From: Chloroflexota bacterium
Lineage (GTDB): Bacteria > Chloroflexota > UBA6077 > CF-72
DNA length: 57,962 bases
NCBI GenBank assembly: GCA_019247515.1
Contig: JAFAOS010000040.1
Coordinates: 1 to 57,962 of the forward strand
Direction: 5' to 3'
Shown here: positions 26,718-34,690 of the stretch, in pieces
Position numbering within the stretch: the first letter of the stretch is position 1
Layout: each line of letters begins with the position of its first letter
The notes under the pieces: model-generated
Told to the model about the DNA's origin: nothing
What the model saw: only the letters and a program-made list of their open reading frames with translations
Database searches by the model: none
Program-made: the position numbers and the translations under genes

Positions 26718-27815
26718 ATGGCCGACGACCGGGTCTTTCTGCACTGTGATGTGGACAAGATGTACTTCTCGGTCGAGGCGCTCGAATCTCCGCAACTGGC
26801 CTCCGACACCCGCGCGGTTATCGTGAGCGTCGACCCGCGTGAATATCCGCGCGCGGTGGTCACCACGGCCAACGGCGTGGCGCGGGACATCGGCATCAAC
26901 AGCGGCATGAGCTCGGCGCTGGCGGCGCGGACCGCGCGCGAGCACGGCGTCGAGGTCCTGTTCGTGCGGCCGCGGCACGAGCTGTACGGAAAGTACTCGC
27001 GGCGACTCATGGACCTGTTGCGCACCGAAACGGACCTGCTCGAGCAGCGCTCGATCGACGAGGCGGCGCTCGACTGGCGGCACCACGGCTTTCTTCTCGA
27101 GCCGGTGCTGCAGTTGCGGGCGCGCATCCTCGAGGAGATCGGGCTGTCGGTGTCGTTTGGGGTGGCCTCGACCCTGCTGGTTGCCAAGATCGCCTCGGAG
27201 CTCGCCAAAGGGCGTGAAGACCACGCGTGTGTTGTGGAGCCCGGCCAGGCGGCGGCGTTTCTGGCGCCGCTTTCGGTCCGCGCGCTGATCGGCGTTGGTC
27301 CCAAGTCCGAGGCGCGGCTGCGCGCTTTCGAGGTGCTGACCATCGGCGACCTGGCCGCGCGGCCGCTGGCGTGGCTGGTCGAGCAGTTCGGCTCCGCGTA
27401 CGGTCGCTATCTATTTGCCGCTTCGCGCGGCGAGGATGACTCCACGTTGGTCGGCGAGCGGGTCTACAAGAGCATTTCGGCCGAGCACACGTTCGCGCGC
27501 GACACGTCGGACCGCGGCGAGATCTGGCGCCGGCTGCAGTCGCAGGCGGTAGACGTCGCCGGCCGGCTGCGTGCGGAAAACCTCCTGGCAGGCGAAGTCG
27601 CCATCAAGCTGCGCTATGGCGTGACCTGGGTCACGATCACGCGCCAGCTGCGCCTCGCCGCGGCCACCGACGACGCCGAAACGCTAGCCGCCGGCGCCGC
27701 GGCGCTGGTGCGCAAGGCCTGGACCCGTCAGCCGATCCGACTCATCGGCCTGCGCGCCAGCAAACTCGAGCCGAGCCGACAATCAGACGCAGTTCAACTC
27801 TCATTTCCACGCTAG
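26718..27815 (+). CDS. dinB: Y-family DNA polymerase IV
   Basis: A 365-residue translesion polymerase. The palm has HCDVDKMYFSVE (Asp11, with Tyr16 at the steric-gate position) and SIDEAALD (Asp114, Glu115). The thumb helix-hairpin-helix is LIGVGPKSEARLRAF, followed by the little-finger domain. The C-terminal QLSFPR resembles a sliding-clamp-binding peptide. The ATG at 26718 is preferred because conservation begins there. No LexA-like gene or ImuA/ImuB neighbour is present, although a dnaE2-type gene lies 29 kb away. Confidence 0.9.
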   Translation: MADDRVFLHCDVDKMYFSVEALESPQLASDTRAVIVSVDPREYPRAVVTTANGVARDIGINSGMSSALAARTAREHGVEVLFVRPRHELYGKYSRRLMDLLRTETDLLEQRSIDEAALDWRHHGFLLEPVLQLRARILEEIGLSVSFGVASTLLVAKIASELAKGREDHACVVEPGQAAAFLAPLSVRALIGVGPKSEARLRAFEVLTIGDLAARPLAWLVEQFGSAYGRYLFAASRGEDDSTLVGERVYKSISAEHTFARDTSDRGEIWRRLQSQAVDVAGRLRAENLLAGEVAIKLRYGVTWVTITRQLRLAAATDDAETLAAGAAALVRKAWTRQPIRLIGLRASKLEPSRQSDAVQLSFPR

Positions 27816-27990
27816 TGTCGTGTCCCACGGATTCTTGGTGAATACCAGCTACCTGGCGCGCGTGTCATTCTGAGGATTCCATGCGTCGCACACGCGCCAG
27901 CGGCGATGAAACTGTTCACTACCTCTGGAGTCGTCACTAACGATGTCGACGGACACGTTCGTCGGACGAATCCATGGGTCCCACACAACA
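27816..27990. mobile_element. Possible MITE-like element with imperfect terminal inverted repeats
   Basis: A 175-bp gap between convergent genes starts TGTCGTG then TCCCACGGATTC and ends with the inverse of TGTTGTG, a four-base insert, then ACCCATGGATTC. That gives about 17 of 19 matching end bases with one indel and TG...CA termini. No open reading frame and no clean target duplication is seen. It may be a transposon remnant or only a degenerate hairpin. Confidence 0.4.
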
Positions 27991-27998
27991 AACCTAGG

Positions 27999-29177
27999 CT
28001 AGGCAGTGCGCTCCATGATGTAGAGGCCGCCGGTGAAGCGGTCGGTGGCGTAGACCAGGCCGTCGCTGCCGACCAGGACGTCGTTGAACTGGATGCTCGA
28101 TCGGCCTGGCGGCGCTTCGGGCACGTAGTAGGCGATCTCGCGCGGGCGGGCGGCATCGCTGATGTCGATCACGCGCAGGCCCGCGTTGAACCACGTGACG
28201 TAGATCGTGTTTGGATCGCTCAACGTGCCGGGCCGCATCTCGTGCAGGTTGTGCGGACCGAACCGTCCGCCGCGCAGGCAGTAGTCGCCCTCCGGCACCG
28301 GAAACTCCGAGATGACCCGCGGATGCACCTCATCCGCGATGTCCACCACGCGCACTCGCGTCTGCATACCTTTGCAGTCCTGCGCCAGCTGCTCGTCGGT
28401 GACCACCAGGATGTCGCGGCCAGGCACCGGGAGAGCAGTATGTGTGGCGGTACTTTCGGCGGCGCCAAAGTCGAGCTGGCTGACAAAGGCCGGCGCGGTC
28501 TTGTCGGAAATGTCCAGGATGACCAGGCCGGCGTCCCACCAGCCGCAATAGGCGCGGTTGCCGCGGATCAACGGATGGTGCAGCGCCACGCGTTTGGCGC
28601 CGGCCGTGCCGCCGTGGGTCTGGCTCGGCGTCCACGACGGCGTCTCGCCGGCGCCCGTGTTCTGGCCCGGAAACCACCAGCGCCCGACCTCGCGGGGCCG
28701 CGACGGCTCGGACAGATCGACGATCACCAGAAACTGGTCGATCAGGCCGTCGTCACTGCCACTCATGTACGCGTACGGCGGCTCCCAGTAGGTCATGCGG
28801 TGCACGCCCTTACCGGGCATGGCCAGAAACGCGATCTCACGGGGTTTGTCGGGTGCGGAGACGTCGAAGACTTTGAGCCCGCCCTTCCAGGTGGTGGCTT
28901 GCGGCTCGAACATGCTGCGCTCGTAGTTGACCAGCAGCACGTCGCCGACGACCTGCACTTTGTGAGAGTGGGTGCCGACTGGCGTCTCGATCTGGGTCAC
29001 GACGCGCGGACGACTCGGATCGGTGACGTCCACGACCGACGTGCCGACGCGGCTTTCACCCATGTGCGCCACGAAGGCGAAGCCATCCTTGAGATTGACG
29101 TGCATGCAGTCGCCATGGCCGTTGAGGTTGGTCTGGCCGACCAGGCGCATGTTCAAAGCTTCGGCTTGAGCGAGCAT
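27999..29177 (-). CDS. LVIVD-repeat beta-propeller protein
   Basis: A 392-residue protein built of LVIVD-type repeats (VDVTDPSRPRVV, FDVSAPDKPREI, VDLSEPSRPREV, LDISDKTAPAFV, VDIADEVHPRVI, IDISDAARPREI), which fold as beta-propeller blades. His-rich loops such as HGDCMHVN, THSHKV and FGPHNLHE recur in place and might bind metal. No signal peptide is evident. I start at ATG 29177, six bases after TACCGT, rather than at the upstream GTG, whose extension would run through a palindromic repeat. Function unknown. Confidence 0.8.
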   Translation of the reverse strand: MLAQAEALNMRLVGQTNLNGHGDCMHVNLKDGFAFVAHMGESRVGTSVVDVTDPSRPRVVTQIETPVGTHSHKVQVVGDVLLVNYERSMFEPQATTWKGGLKVFDVSAPDKPREIAFLAMPGKGVHRMTYWEPPYAYMSGSDDGLIDQFLVIVDLSEPSRPREVGRWWFPGQNTGAGETPSWTPSQTHGGTAGAKRVALHHPLIRGNRAYCGWWDAGLVILDISDKTAPAFVSQLDFGAAESTATHTALPVPGRDILVVTDEQLAQDCKGMQTRVRVVDIADEVHPRVISEFPVPEGDYCLRGGRFGPHNLHEMRPGTLSDPNTIYVTWFNAGLRVIDISDAARPREIAYYVPEAPPGRSSIQFNDVLVGSDGLVYATDRFTGGLYIMERTA

Positions 29178-29183
29178 AGTGCC

Positions 29184-29229
29184 ACGGTAGCACCCCGCTC
29201 CCAGAGGGACAGGGAGCGCAGTGTAGGCT
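29184..29229. promoter_or_regulatory. Divergent promoter region centred on a 23-bp palindrome (copy B)
   Basis: The palindrome CGCTCCC-N9-GGGAGCG fills 29196-29218. Six bases to its left is the minus-strand hexamer TACCGT (29189-29184), six bases before ATG 29177. Five bases to its right is the plus-strand hexamer TAGGCT (29224-29229), nine bases before GTG 29239. The symmetric layout suggests one operator serving two leaderless genes. Confidence 0.55.
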
Positions 29230-29238
29230 AGACGCCGC

Positions 29239-29733
29239 GTGGCGGTTGGCACCAACGGGACGTATCACGCGCCCGTTCTTCGGCGCGAGCGCGCGAAGCG
29301 CGTTCGCATCCTGATCGGCGTCGGCGCCGTGCTGAGCCTCGTCGGCATTGTCCAGGTGTGGCTCATCAACTCGGATATGACGCGGATCGAGCAAGCCGGA
29401 CCGCAGCGCTTCGCGCTGGCTGGCGACACGGTTGCGCACTTCATCCCCAGCATCTTGTCGAATTTCCAGCGGGCGCAGGCGCCGCCCAACACGGTCACGT
29501 TGATCACCGCCGACGACCCGCGGCACTCGCCTGTCTTCATCAACGACAAGCGAGCGCTGGAGCGGTGGACCGCCTTCACGGGTGTCGCGCTGGCCATCCT
29601 GTTTGTTGGTCTCGAGGAGCGGATACCGATCAGCACGGCGCGCGAGCGCTCGCCGACGGGGACGGACCTGTCGCGGATGCTGATCCTGCTGTCCGTTGCT
29701 TACGGGGCGCTGTCGATTTTCGAGAGCGGTTGA
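29239..29733 (+). CDS. Hypothetical two-helix membrane protein
   Basis: A 164-residue protein of no recognised family. A basic N-terminus (RRERAKRVR) precedes one helix (about 24-43), then an extracytoplasmic-looking segment of about 70 residues and a second helix (about 112-127); a third hydrophobic stretch is near 144-158. GTG 29239 is nine bases after TAGGCT, suggesting a leaderless start. It is divergent from the LVIVD gene and shares the palindromic element with it. The next gene starts 70 bp downstream. Confidence 0.6.
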   Translation: MAVGTNGTYHAPVLRRERAKRVRILIGVGAVLSLVGIVQVWLINSDMTRIEQAGPQRFALAGDTVAHFIPSILSNFQRAQAPPNTVTLITADDPRHSPVFINDKRALERWTAFTGVALAILFVGLEERIPISTARERSPTGTDLSRMLILLSVAYGALSIFESG

Positions 29734-29803
29734 GGCCGACTGCTGATGCAGTGACAAAAAATCACTTGCCCCGCGGGGGGACATGTGAGAGGCTTAGTGA
29801 CCC

Positions 29804-31591
29804 GTGGCATTCGAGGGCACCGACGTTCTGGCGATCGCCGAGCGCGTCAACGCGCGTCTGGCCCACGGCCCTTGGAACACGGCTGCCCTGGAGTCGAGCA
29901 GCGCCGACGCCGACCTCGACACCGCGGCGGAAGTCGCCGTCTTCGCCCTCGAGCTCGCTGGCAAGCGCCGCCAGGCGCGTCGCGGCGGACGCTTCGGCCG
30001 ACTGGTCGTCAGCTTCGCCCTGGCAGCGTGTGTGGCGCTGTCCGCCTTTGCCTCGGCATGCGACAAGCCAGACGCCACCGCCGAGGAGACCCAGACCGCG
30101 ATCAGCACGCTGCCGGCCTATACCGGCAGCACGGCGTCGATCACCGCACCCGCGCGCGCCAGCCCCGCCAACTTCACCGATATGGTCCTGCTGGACGTCG
30201 GCAGCGACACCCAACCCTGGGCGGTGTTGCAGACCAGTGACAGCACGAGCCCGATCCTGGTCGACCGCGTAGGCGCGGGTCTGGACACCGTCGGCGCGAC
30301 GTACAGCCTGCCCGCTCAGCCAATCATGGTCGGCACGCGCGACGGTCCGTCGCAGTTCCTGGACCCGCTCCAGCCGGCCACGGTCACCACCAGCGTGGCC
30401 ACGTCGGTCGCCAGCACGACAAGCCAGGTCGAGCAGGCCTGGTCGCAGGACGAGCGGTATCTCGCCCCGACGCGGGCGATCTCGGGTCAGACCACGGTGC
30501 TGGACGCCGCCTACAACGGCGCCGCGGCCGCCGCCGCGGGTGGGACGCATACCTATCTGAATGGCGTGGTGCTGCGCGCCGAGCCCGACAAGCCGGTCCT
30601 GTCGGTGATTGACAAGGCCCTGCTGGAATCGGGCGCGCCCACACGCCAGGAAGACGTCGTATACGTGGCGATCCGCCCCAGCGAGCAGTCGTCCTACAAC
30701 CCCGGCCAGGTCGTGAACCTGCGCGACGTGGTCATGAACCAGCAGCAGACCGACGTCGACGGCCAGTCGACGACGTTGTATACGGTCGATGCCGCGGTGA
30801 ACGGCGCCCGGCTCGAGCCGACTGGCAGCGTCGACCTGCAGTCGCTGCTGCAACCGCGCCTGCAACGCGTCGACCAGGACATTTCGGCGAGCACTCAGGC
30901 AGTGGCCTCGGGCACGCCCGTTGCGCCCGCCGCTGGCAGCACGCCCGGGCCGACGCAGGCGCCGCAGCAGGTCATCGTGCGCGACCGCGGGCCGTCGTTC
31001 GTCGACGACTTCCTGATCTGGATGTGGCTCAGCAATTCCGGCTTCTACCGCGGGCCGTCGGTGATCATCAACAACCCGCCGCCATCCACGAATCGGCCCA
31101 GCGACTCGACGTACTACTCGCCGCCGCCCACGCCAGGCTCGTCCAGCCCGAGCACGGTTGCCGCGTCGCAGGCAGCCTCGCGAAGCACCGCGCTGGAGGC
31201 GTCGCGCTCGGCCGTCTCAGGGCAGGCGTCGGGTACGGGCGGTGGCGTGGCGGCAACCAACAAGGGGGCGGCGGCCGCCGGGGTCGCGGCCGGGGCGGCT
31301 ACGGCCAAGGCGGCGTCTGTCGCCAGCTCCGTAAGCGCGTCGTCGGCGGGCAAGAGCGTCGCTTCGGTGACGAGCAGCTCCGGACCGTCCACGGCGAGTC
31401 GGAGCGCCGGTTCCGTTTCGGCTGGGACGCGCGGCAGCGCCGGGATCACGTCCTCTTCGTCGGGGAGCAAAGGCATCGGCGGGCTGTCTTCCTCGTCGTC
31501 GTCGTCGTCCAGCTCCAGTAGCCGCGGCTCAACGGGCGGGTTCGGCAGCAGCAGCGGTGGCAAGGGCATCAGCGGCGCGAGCAGCAGCTAG
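29804..31591 (+). CDS. Large exported or membrane-anchored protein with Ser/Gly-rich tail, unknown function
   Basis: A 595-residue protein. A charged cytoplasmic segment (1-60) and one hydrophobic helix (about 66-85, ending SAFASAC) precede a Thr/Ser/Gln-rich globular region (about 95-370), a short hydrophobic patch DFLIWMWLSNSGFYRGP (about 404-420) and a tail of about 170 residues made almost only of Ser, Ala, Gly and Thr, including a run of 12 serines and repeats like GGFGSSSGGKGISG. In E. coli, ATP-grasp YgiC is paired with the envelope protein YgiB (DUF1190), which has a Gly/Ser-rich end; the resemblance here is by context and composition only. Confidence 0.65.
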   Translation: MAFEGTDVLAIAERVNARLAHGPWNTAALESSSADADLDTAAEVAVFALELAGKRRQARRGGRFGRLVVSFALAACVALSAFASACDKPDATAEETQTAISTLPAYTGSTASITAPARASPANFTDMVLLDVGSDTQPWAVLQTSDSTSPILVDRVGAGLDTVGATYSLPAQPIMVGTRDGPSQFLDPLQPATVTTSVATSVASTTSQVEQAWSQDERYLAPTRAISGQTTVLDAAYNGAAAAAAGGTHTYLNGVVLRAEPDKPVLSVIDKALLESGAPTRQEDVVYVAIRPSEQSSYNPGQVVNLRDVVMNQQQTDVDGQSTTLYTVDAAVNGARLEPTGSVDLQSLLQPRLQRVDQDISASTQAVASGTPVAPAAGSTPGPTQAPQQVIVRDRGPSFVDDFLIWMWLSNSGFYRGPSVIINNPPPSTNRPSDSTYYSPPPTPGSSSPSTVAASQAASRSTALEASRSAVSGQASGTGGGVAATNKGAAAAGVAAGAATAKAASVASSVSASSAGKSVASVTSSSGPSTASRSAGSVSAGTRGSAGITSSSSGSKGIGGLSSSSSSSSSSSSRGSTGGFGSSSGGKGISGASSS

Positions 31592-31835
31592 ACGGCTCTG
31601 GTCCGCCACGGCGAACCCCGACGGACGCGGCTGGCTCGAGCGCGGCCGTGAATACACGCCGACGCGGGTTGATGAATTCGATCCCGTCGTGTTGGAGGCG
31701 ATCGGGCGCCTGGCGCGACTGGCAGACTCGGTGTCCGAGACGCTGCGCGAGCATCCCGAAGTCGAGGTGCGGCGCTCGGCGGCCATCCTGGCTGCTCGCG
31801 CGCACCCGATCGTGGCGGTGCTGGATGCAGGCTGA
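31557..31835 (+). CDS. Small hypothetical protein
   Basis: A possible 92-residue protein overlapping the end of the preceding gene by 35 bp in another frame. The second half (VDEFDPVVLEAIGRLARLADSVSETL then RRSAAILAARAHPIVAVLD) looks like two amphipathic helices and has normal codon bias, while the first 20 residues are forced by the overlap. GTG is the only start available. No family recognised. Confidence 0.45.
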   Translation: MARASAARAAARRLWSATANPDGRGWLERGREYTPTRVDEFDPVVLEAIGRLARLADSVSETLREHPEVEVRRSAAILAARAHPIVAVLDAG

Positions 31836-31852
31836 CGAGGCCCGTGCCTAGT

Positions 31853-31900
31853 GGCGGATGAGTTGGGTCGTGTCGATGGGTAGGGGAGACCCCTACAACC
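31853..31900. repeat. Dispersed palindromic repeat, copy 1
   Basis: A 48-bp copy of a repeat whose core is GTAGGGG-AGA-CCCCTAC, a seven-base stem with a three-base loop. Its flank GGCGGATGAG is shared with copy 2 at 32026. Confidence 0.7.
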
Positions 31901-32025
31901 CCCACGGGGACGATGGGCACGGGAGACCCCACGGGACGATGGCCTCTATAACCCCCGGCGGATGGTCCCTCCGTATGACGCCCCGGGGCAATCGCGACCG
32001 CGGGGTCGTGGGCGCGGTGGCGGAT

Positions 32026-32071
32026 GGCGGATGAGTCGGGTCCTGTCGATGGGTAGGGAGACCCCTACAAC
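32026..32071. repeat. Dispersed palindromic repeat, copy 2
   Basis: Same repeat as at 31853, with one G missing in the left arm of the palindrome. The two copies lie in the non-coding stretch 31836-32127, which otherwise shows only short G/C-rich imperfect repeats and no gene. Confidence 0.7.
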
Positions 32072-32127
32072 GCCCCGAGTTGGGGTGTTCTTCGTACTCG
32101 ACGAGTTGGTGTTGTCAAAACTAGTTG

Positions 32128-32319
32128 ATGAATGAGGGGCTCGAGGCGCTGGTCGAGCGCGATGACTGGCTCGAGATGCTGATCGGGCGGTCGCCGGTGC
32201 TGGCCGACGCGGCGATTCGGCGCCACTGGCGGCGGCTCGTGCCGTGGTTGCCGCCGGCGGCGCGCTACGAGCTGGCGAGCATTCTGCTCGACGTCGAGCA
32301 CGCGTGTCAGACCGAGTGA
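32128..32319 (+). CDS. Small hypothetical protein coupled to ligase operon
   Basis: A 63-residue protein, rich in helix-forming residues (LVERDDWLEMLIGRSPVLAD and AAIRRHWRRLVPWLPP). Its stop overlaps the next gene's GTG by four bases (GTGA), which argues that it is really translated. The ATG at 32128 is preferred over the TTG one codon upstream. No family recognised. It could be a small partner or carrier for the downstream ATP-grasp enzyme; this is speculation. Confidence 0.55.
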   Translation: MNEGLEALVERDDWLEMLIGRSPVLADAAIRRHWRRLVPWLPPAARYELASILLDVEHACQTE

Positions 32320-32930
32320 GACTGCGCGCCTGGCGGCGCTGGCAGGCGGCGGCGGGGCCGTGGCGCGGCTGGGCGATGTGTCCGGCGCTGACGATGCCCG
32401 ACGACGGGGGTGGGTCTTCGGCGCTGACGATGCCCGACGACGGGAGTGTGCCTTCGGCGCCAACAACGGCTGGCGACTCGGGCGCGGGCGCACACCTCGG
32501 CTCCCCCGCGGACTTCGGCTCCCGGAAGCACGCTCTCCCAGGCGTTGAAGCGGCGCTCGTCGGCGGCTCAACCGCCATCGTCGCCGACCTGGACCCCCTC
32601 GTTGGCATCCACCTGGCGGCGACGCTCAGTCGAGACCACCTGGCGCACGTCGTGCTCGTCCTTCCCCGGTGGCCGCATGCCGAGGCGGTCCTGCCCACTG
32701 CCGCGTTGACCGCCGCACTGATCGATTCCTCGCGCCATTTGCGGACACCCGGTCACGCTGCCCAGCACGTGGTCTTCGTCCTGGACGGCGAGCGCTCGCG
32801 ATCCGTTCGACGTGCTGAACATGACCCGCGCGTCGACAATCGTTACGACCTCGCCGTCGGCGATTTGCCCAATCTCCAGCAACTCCGCGCCGCCGGCATC
32901 CAGCGCATCGTCAAGCTCGCGCCGGCATGA
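32316..32930 (+). CDS. Hypothetical protein with internal 12-residue repeats
   Basis: A 204-residue protein: basic N-terminus (RLRAWRRWQ), a low-complexity section with repeats of SALTMPDDG, then a region of about 120 residues with alternating hydrophobic strands (TAIVADLDPLVGIHLAATL, HVVLVLPRWP, HVVFVLDGE) that looks like an alpha/beta fold and ends with ELR-type helices. GTG start in a four-base overlap with the preceding gene; the ATP-grasp gene starts in a four-base overlap with its end. No family recognised. Confidence 0.6.
   Translation: MRLRAWRRWQAAAGPWRGWAMCPALTMPDDGGGSSALTMPDDGSVPSAPTTAGDSGAGAHLGSPADFGSRKHALPGVEAALVGGSTAIVADLDPLVGIHLAATLSRDHLAHVVLVLPRWPHAEAVLPTAALTAALIDSSRHLRTPGHAAQHVVFVLDGERSRSVRRAEHDPRVDNRYDLAVGDLPNLQQLRAAGIQRIVKLAPA
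32383..32460 (+). repeat. 36-bp tandem repeat, about 2.2 copies
   Basis: Units begin at 32383, 32419 and 32455 (partial) with CGGCGCTGACGATGCCCGAC. They encode SALTMPDDG-type repeats in frame, so copy-number change would alter the linker length without frameshift. Confidence 0.8.
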
Positions 32931-34183
32931 GGTCGGTGGTCCCCACCACTGACTACGCCACCTACTGGCGTGCCTGGGAGCGGGTCGCGCTCGCGGGCTA
33001 TCGCCAGTTCAACGTCGACACGTGGGCCTCCGGCCGCCGCTATCTCTCATTGACAGCCGTCGCCCTGACTCGAGCCGAGGTCGGCCAGTTGCGGGCGCTG
33101 ACCGACCGCTTCGCCCCCCTGCTGGACCGTGCCGTGGAAGGCATCCTGGCCGATCCCGACTGGTGGCCCGCCCTGGCATGGCCCTGGCCGGCCATTGAGC
33201 TCGCGCGCCAGGAGCCGCCTCACCCGGACGGGCTCGCCAGCTTGTACGGCCGTTTCGACTACCTGCTCGACGCCAACGGCAGCTGGCAGGTCGTCGAGTA
33301 CAACGCCGACACTCCGTCCGGCGGCCGCGAGGCAAGCGGGCTCGAGCCGACCATCGCCCGTCTGTTCCCCTCGCTGAGCCGCATCGAGACGCGGCTGGCC
33401 CAGCGGCTGACGTGCGCGCTGCTCGACCGCATCCGCCAACACGATGGGCCGGTGCGACTCGTCGGTGTCGTGTCCACCCATCGCTGGCTCGAGGACCTGT
33501 CCCAGGCCGTGTGGCTGACGACACTTCTCCAACGCGCCGGTCAGCCCACCATCTTCGGCGACATTCACGACGTGGAGATCCACGGCGGTCGCATCCACCT
33601 CCGCGGACAGCCGATCGACGCCCTGTACCGCTTCTATCCGATCGAGCGCCTGTATGGGCATGCGGTTTTCGCCAGTGTGTGGGAAGCGGCGCTGGATGGA
33701 CGCCTGCTGCTGCTCAACGGCCTGCGCGGTTTTCTCGCCCAATCGAAGGCGTGTCTGGCGTGGCTGTGGGCAAATCGTGCTCGACTGCCCGCCGAGGACG
33801 CGCTGATCGTCGAGCAGCACCTGCCGCGCACCGTTCTCGCCCGCAGTCCCGAGGCGGCCCACCTTCTGCCCGATGCGGTGATCAAACACGTCAACGGTCG
33901 CGAGGGCGATTCAGTGGTGTTCGGCGCCGTGCTCGACAGCGCCGGATGGCAGGCGCGCGTTCTCGAGGACGGCTTTGTCGTGCAGCGCGCCGTGGTTTCG
34001 CCGCGACTCGGCGACGTGGAAGTCGACGATCGAACTCGGCAGGTCCACCGCGTCGGCGACCGCTACGCGTGCGTTGGCGGCTTTGCCATTGGCGGACGCT
34101 TCGCCGGCTGTTACACCCGCCTGGACGCGCGCATCACCTCGGCGCGGGCGACGTACGCGGCGACGCTGTGTGAGGCGTCCTGA
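32927..34183 (+). CDS. Glutathionylspermidine-synthase-like ATP-grasp ligase
   Basis: A 418-residue protein of the GSP_synth (pre-ATP-grasp) family, with EYNADTP (residues 124-130) and the nucleotide loop K-HVNGREG (Lys320, Gly324-Gly327), and a C-terminal CVGGFAIGGRFAGCYTRL. Family enzymes use ATP to form an amide between a carboxylate and an amine such as glutathione and spermidine. The amidase domain of E. coli Gsp is absent, as in YgiC/YjfC. It ends a translationally coupled three-gene run with two unknown small proteins. Real substrates unknown. Confidence 0.85.
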   Translation: MRSVVPTTDYATYWRAWERVALAGYRQFNVDTWASGRRYLSLTAVALTRAEVGQLRALTDRFAPLLDRAVEGILADPDWWPALAWPWPAIELARQEPPHPDGLASLYGRFDYLLDANGSWQVVEYNADTPSGGREASGLEPTIARLFPSLSRIETRLAQRLTCALLDRIRQHDGPVRLVGVVSTHRWLEDLSQAVWLTTLLQRAGQPTIFGDIHDVEIHGGRIHLRGQPIDALYRFYPIERLYGHAVFASVWEAALDGRLLLLNGLRGFLAQSKACLAWLWANRARLPAEDALIVEQHLPRTVLARSPEAAHLLPDAVIKHVNGREGDSVVFGAVLDSAGWQARVLEDGFVVQRAVVSPRLGDVEVDDRTRQVHRVGDRYACVGGFAIGGRFAGCYTRLDARITSARATYAATLCEAS

Positions 34184-34625
34184 CCTTCACGTCGGCGACC
34201 AGTCGCAAGAGCGGCACCCGCCGCCCGCGTTCGATGAGCGAATACGTTTCCTCGCCCCCGGCATACACATTTCCGACAAAGCGCAGGCGAAGCGCCAGCT
34301 CGATCCGCCGCGCGCCGCCTAGCCGGCGAACCAGGGCGGCGTGATCGCTGCTCAGCGCCGCCACGATCCGGCCCGGCGCGTGCAACAGCACTTCCTCGCC
34401 AGCAATGCGAACCTGCGCGTGCAGGCCGGCCAGGCGCCGCAACAAGTCGGGCCGCAGCAGGCAATCGCCCGCCTGGGCATCCGGCTCCCAGTCGACGAGC
34501 ACCTGGCCGCGCCACAAGCGGGCGGTCGTCACCTCGTAGCGGTCGCCGATAGTGGTCGACAGACGCGCGTCCGCGTCGAGCAGCGCGGCCTCGAGGATCG
34601 CCAGCGCGGTCTCGAGATCAAGCAA
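34134..34625 (-). CDS. Hypothetical protein downstream of the receiver gene
   Basis: A 163-residue protein overlapping the 3' end of the ATP-grasp gene by 50 bp on the other strand. N-terminal helix LETALAILEAALLDADARL, then mixed strands (RYEVTTARLWRGQVLVDWEP, LHAQVRIAGEEVLLHA). It could be a small alpha/beta protein. TTG is the only usable start. Same strand as, and 65 bp after, the receiver gene. No family recognised. Confidence 0.5.
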   Translation of the reverse strand: MLDLETALAILEAALLDADARLSTTIGDRYEVTTARLWRGQVLVDWEPDAQAGDCLLRPDLLRRLAGLHAQVRIAGEEVLLHAPGRIVAALSSDHAALVRRLGGARRIELALRLRFVGNVYAGGEETYSLIERGRRVPLLRLVADVKVRTPHTASPRTSPAPR

Positions 34626-34690
34626 CGTCAGCGACGGCCCAGCGTGTCTGACGTGCCATCGGCGCCAGACGGGCGAGCGAGAAAGCAGCG

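Noticed and set aside
31836..32127. CRISPR array, because of the closely spaced repeats
   Set aside because: There are only two copies, 173 bp apart, with no regular spacers and no cas genes; a third copy lies 23 kb away.
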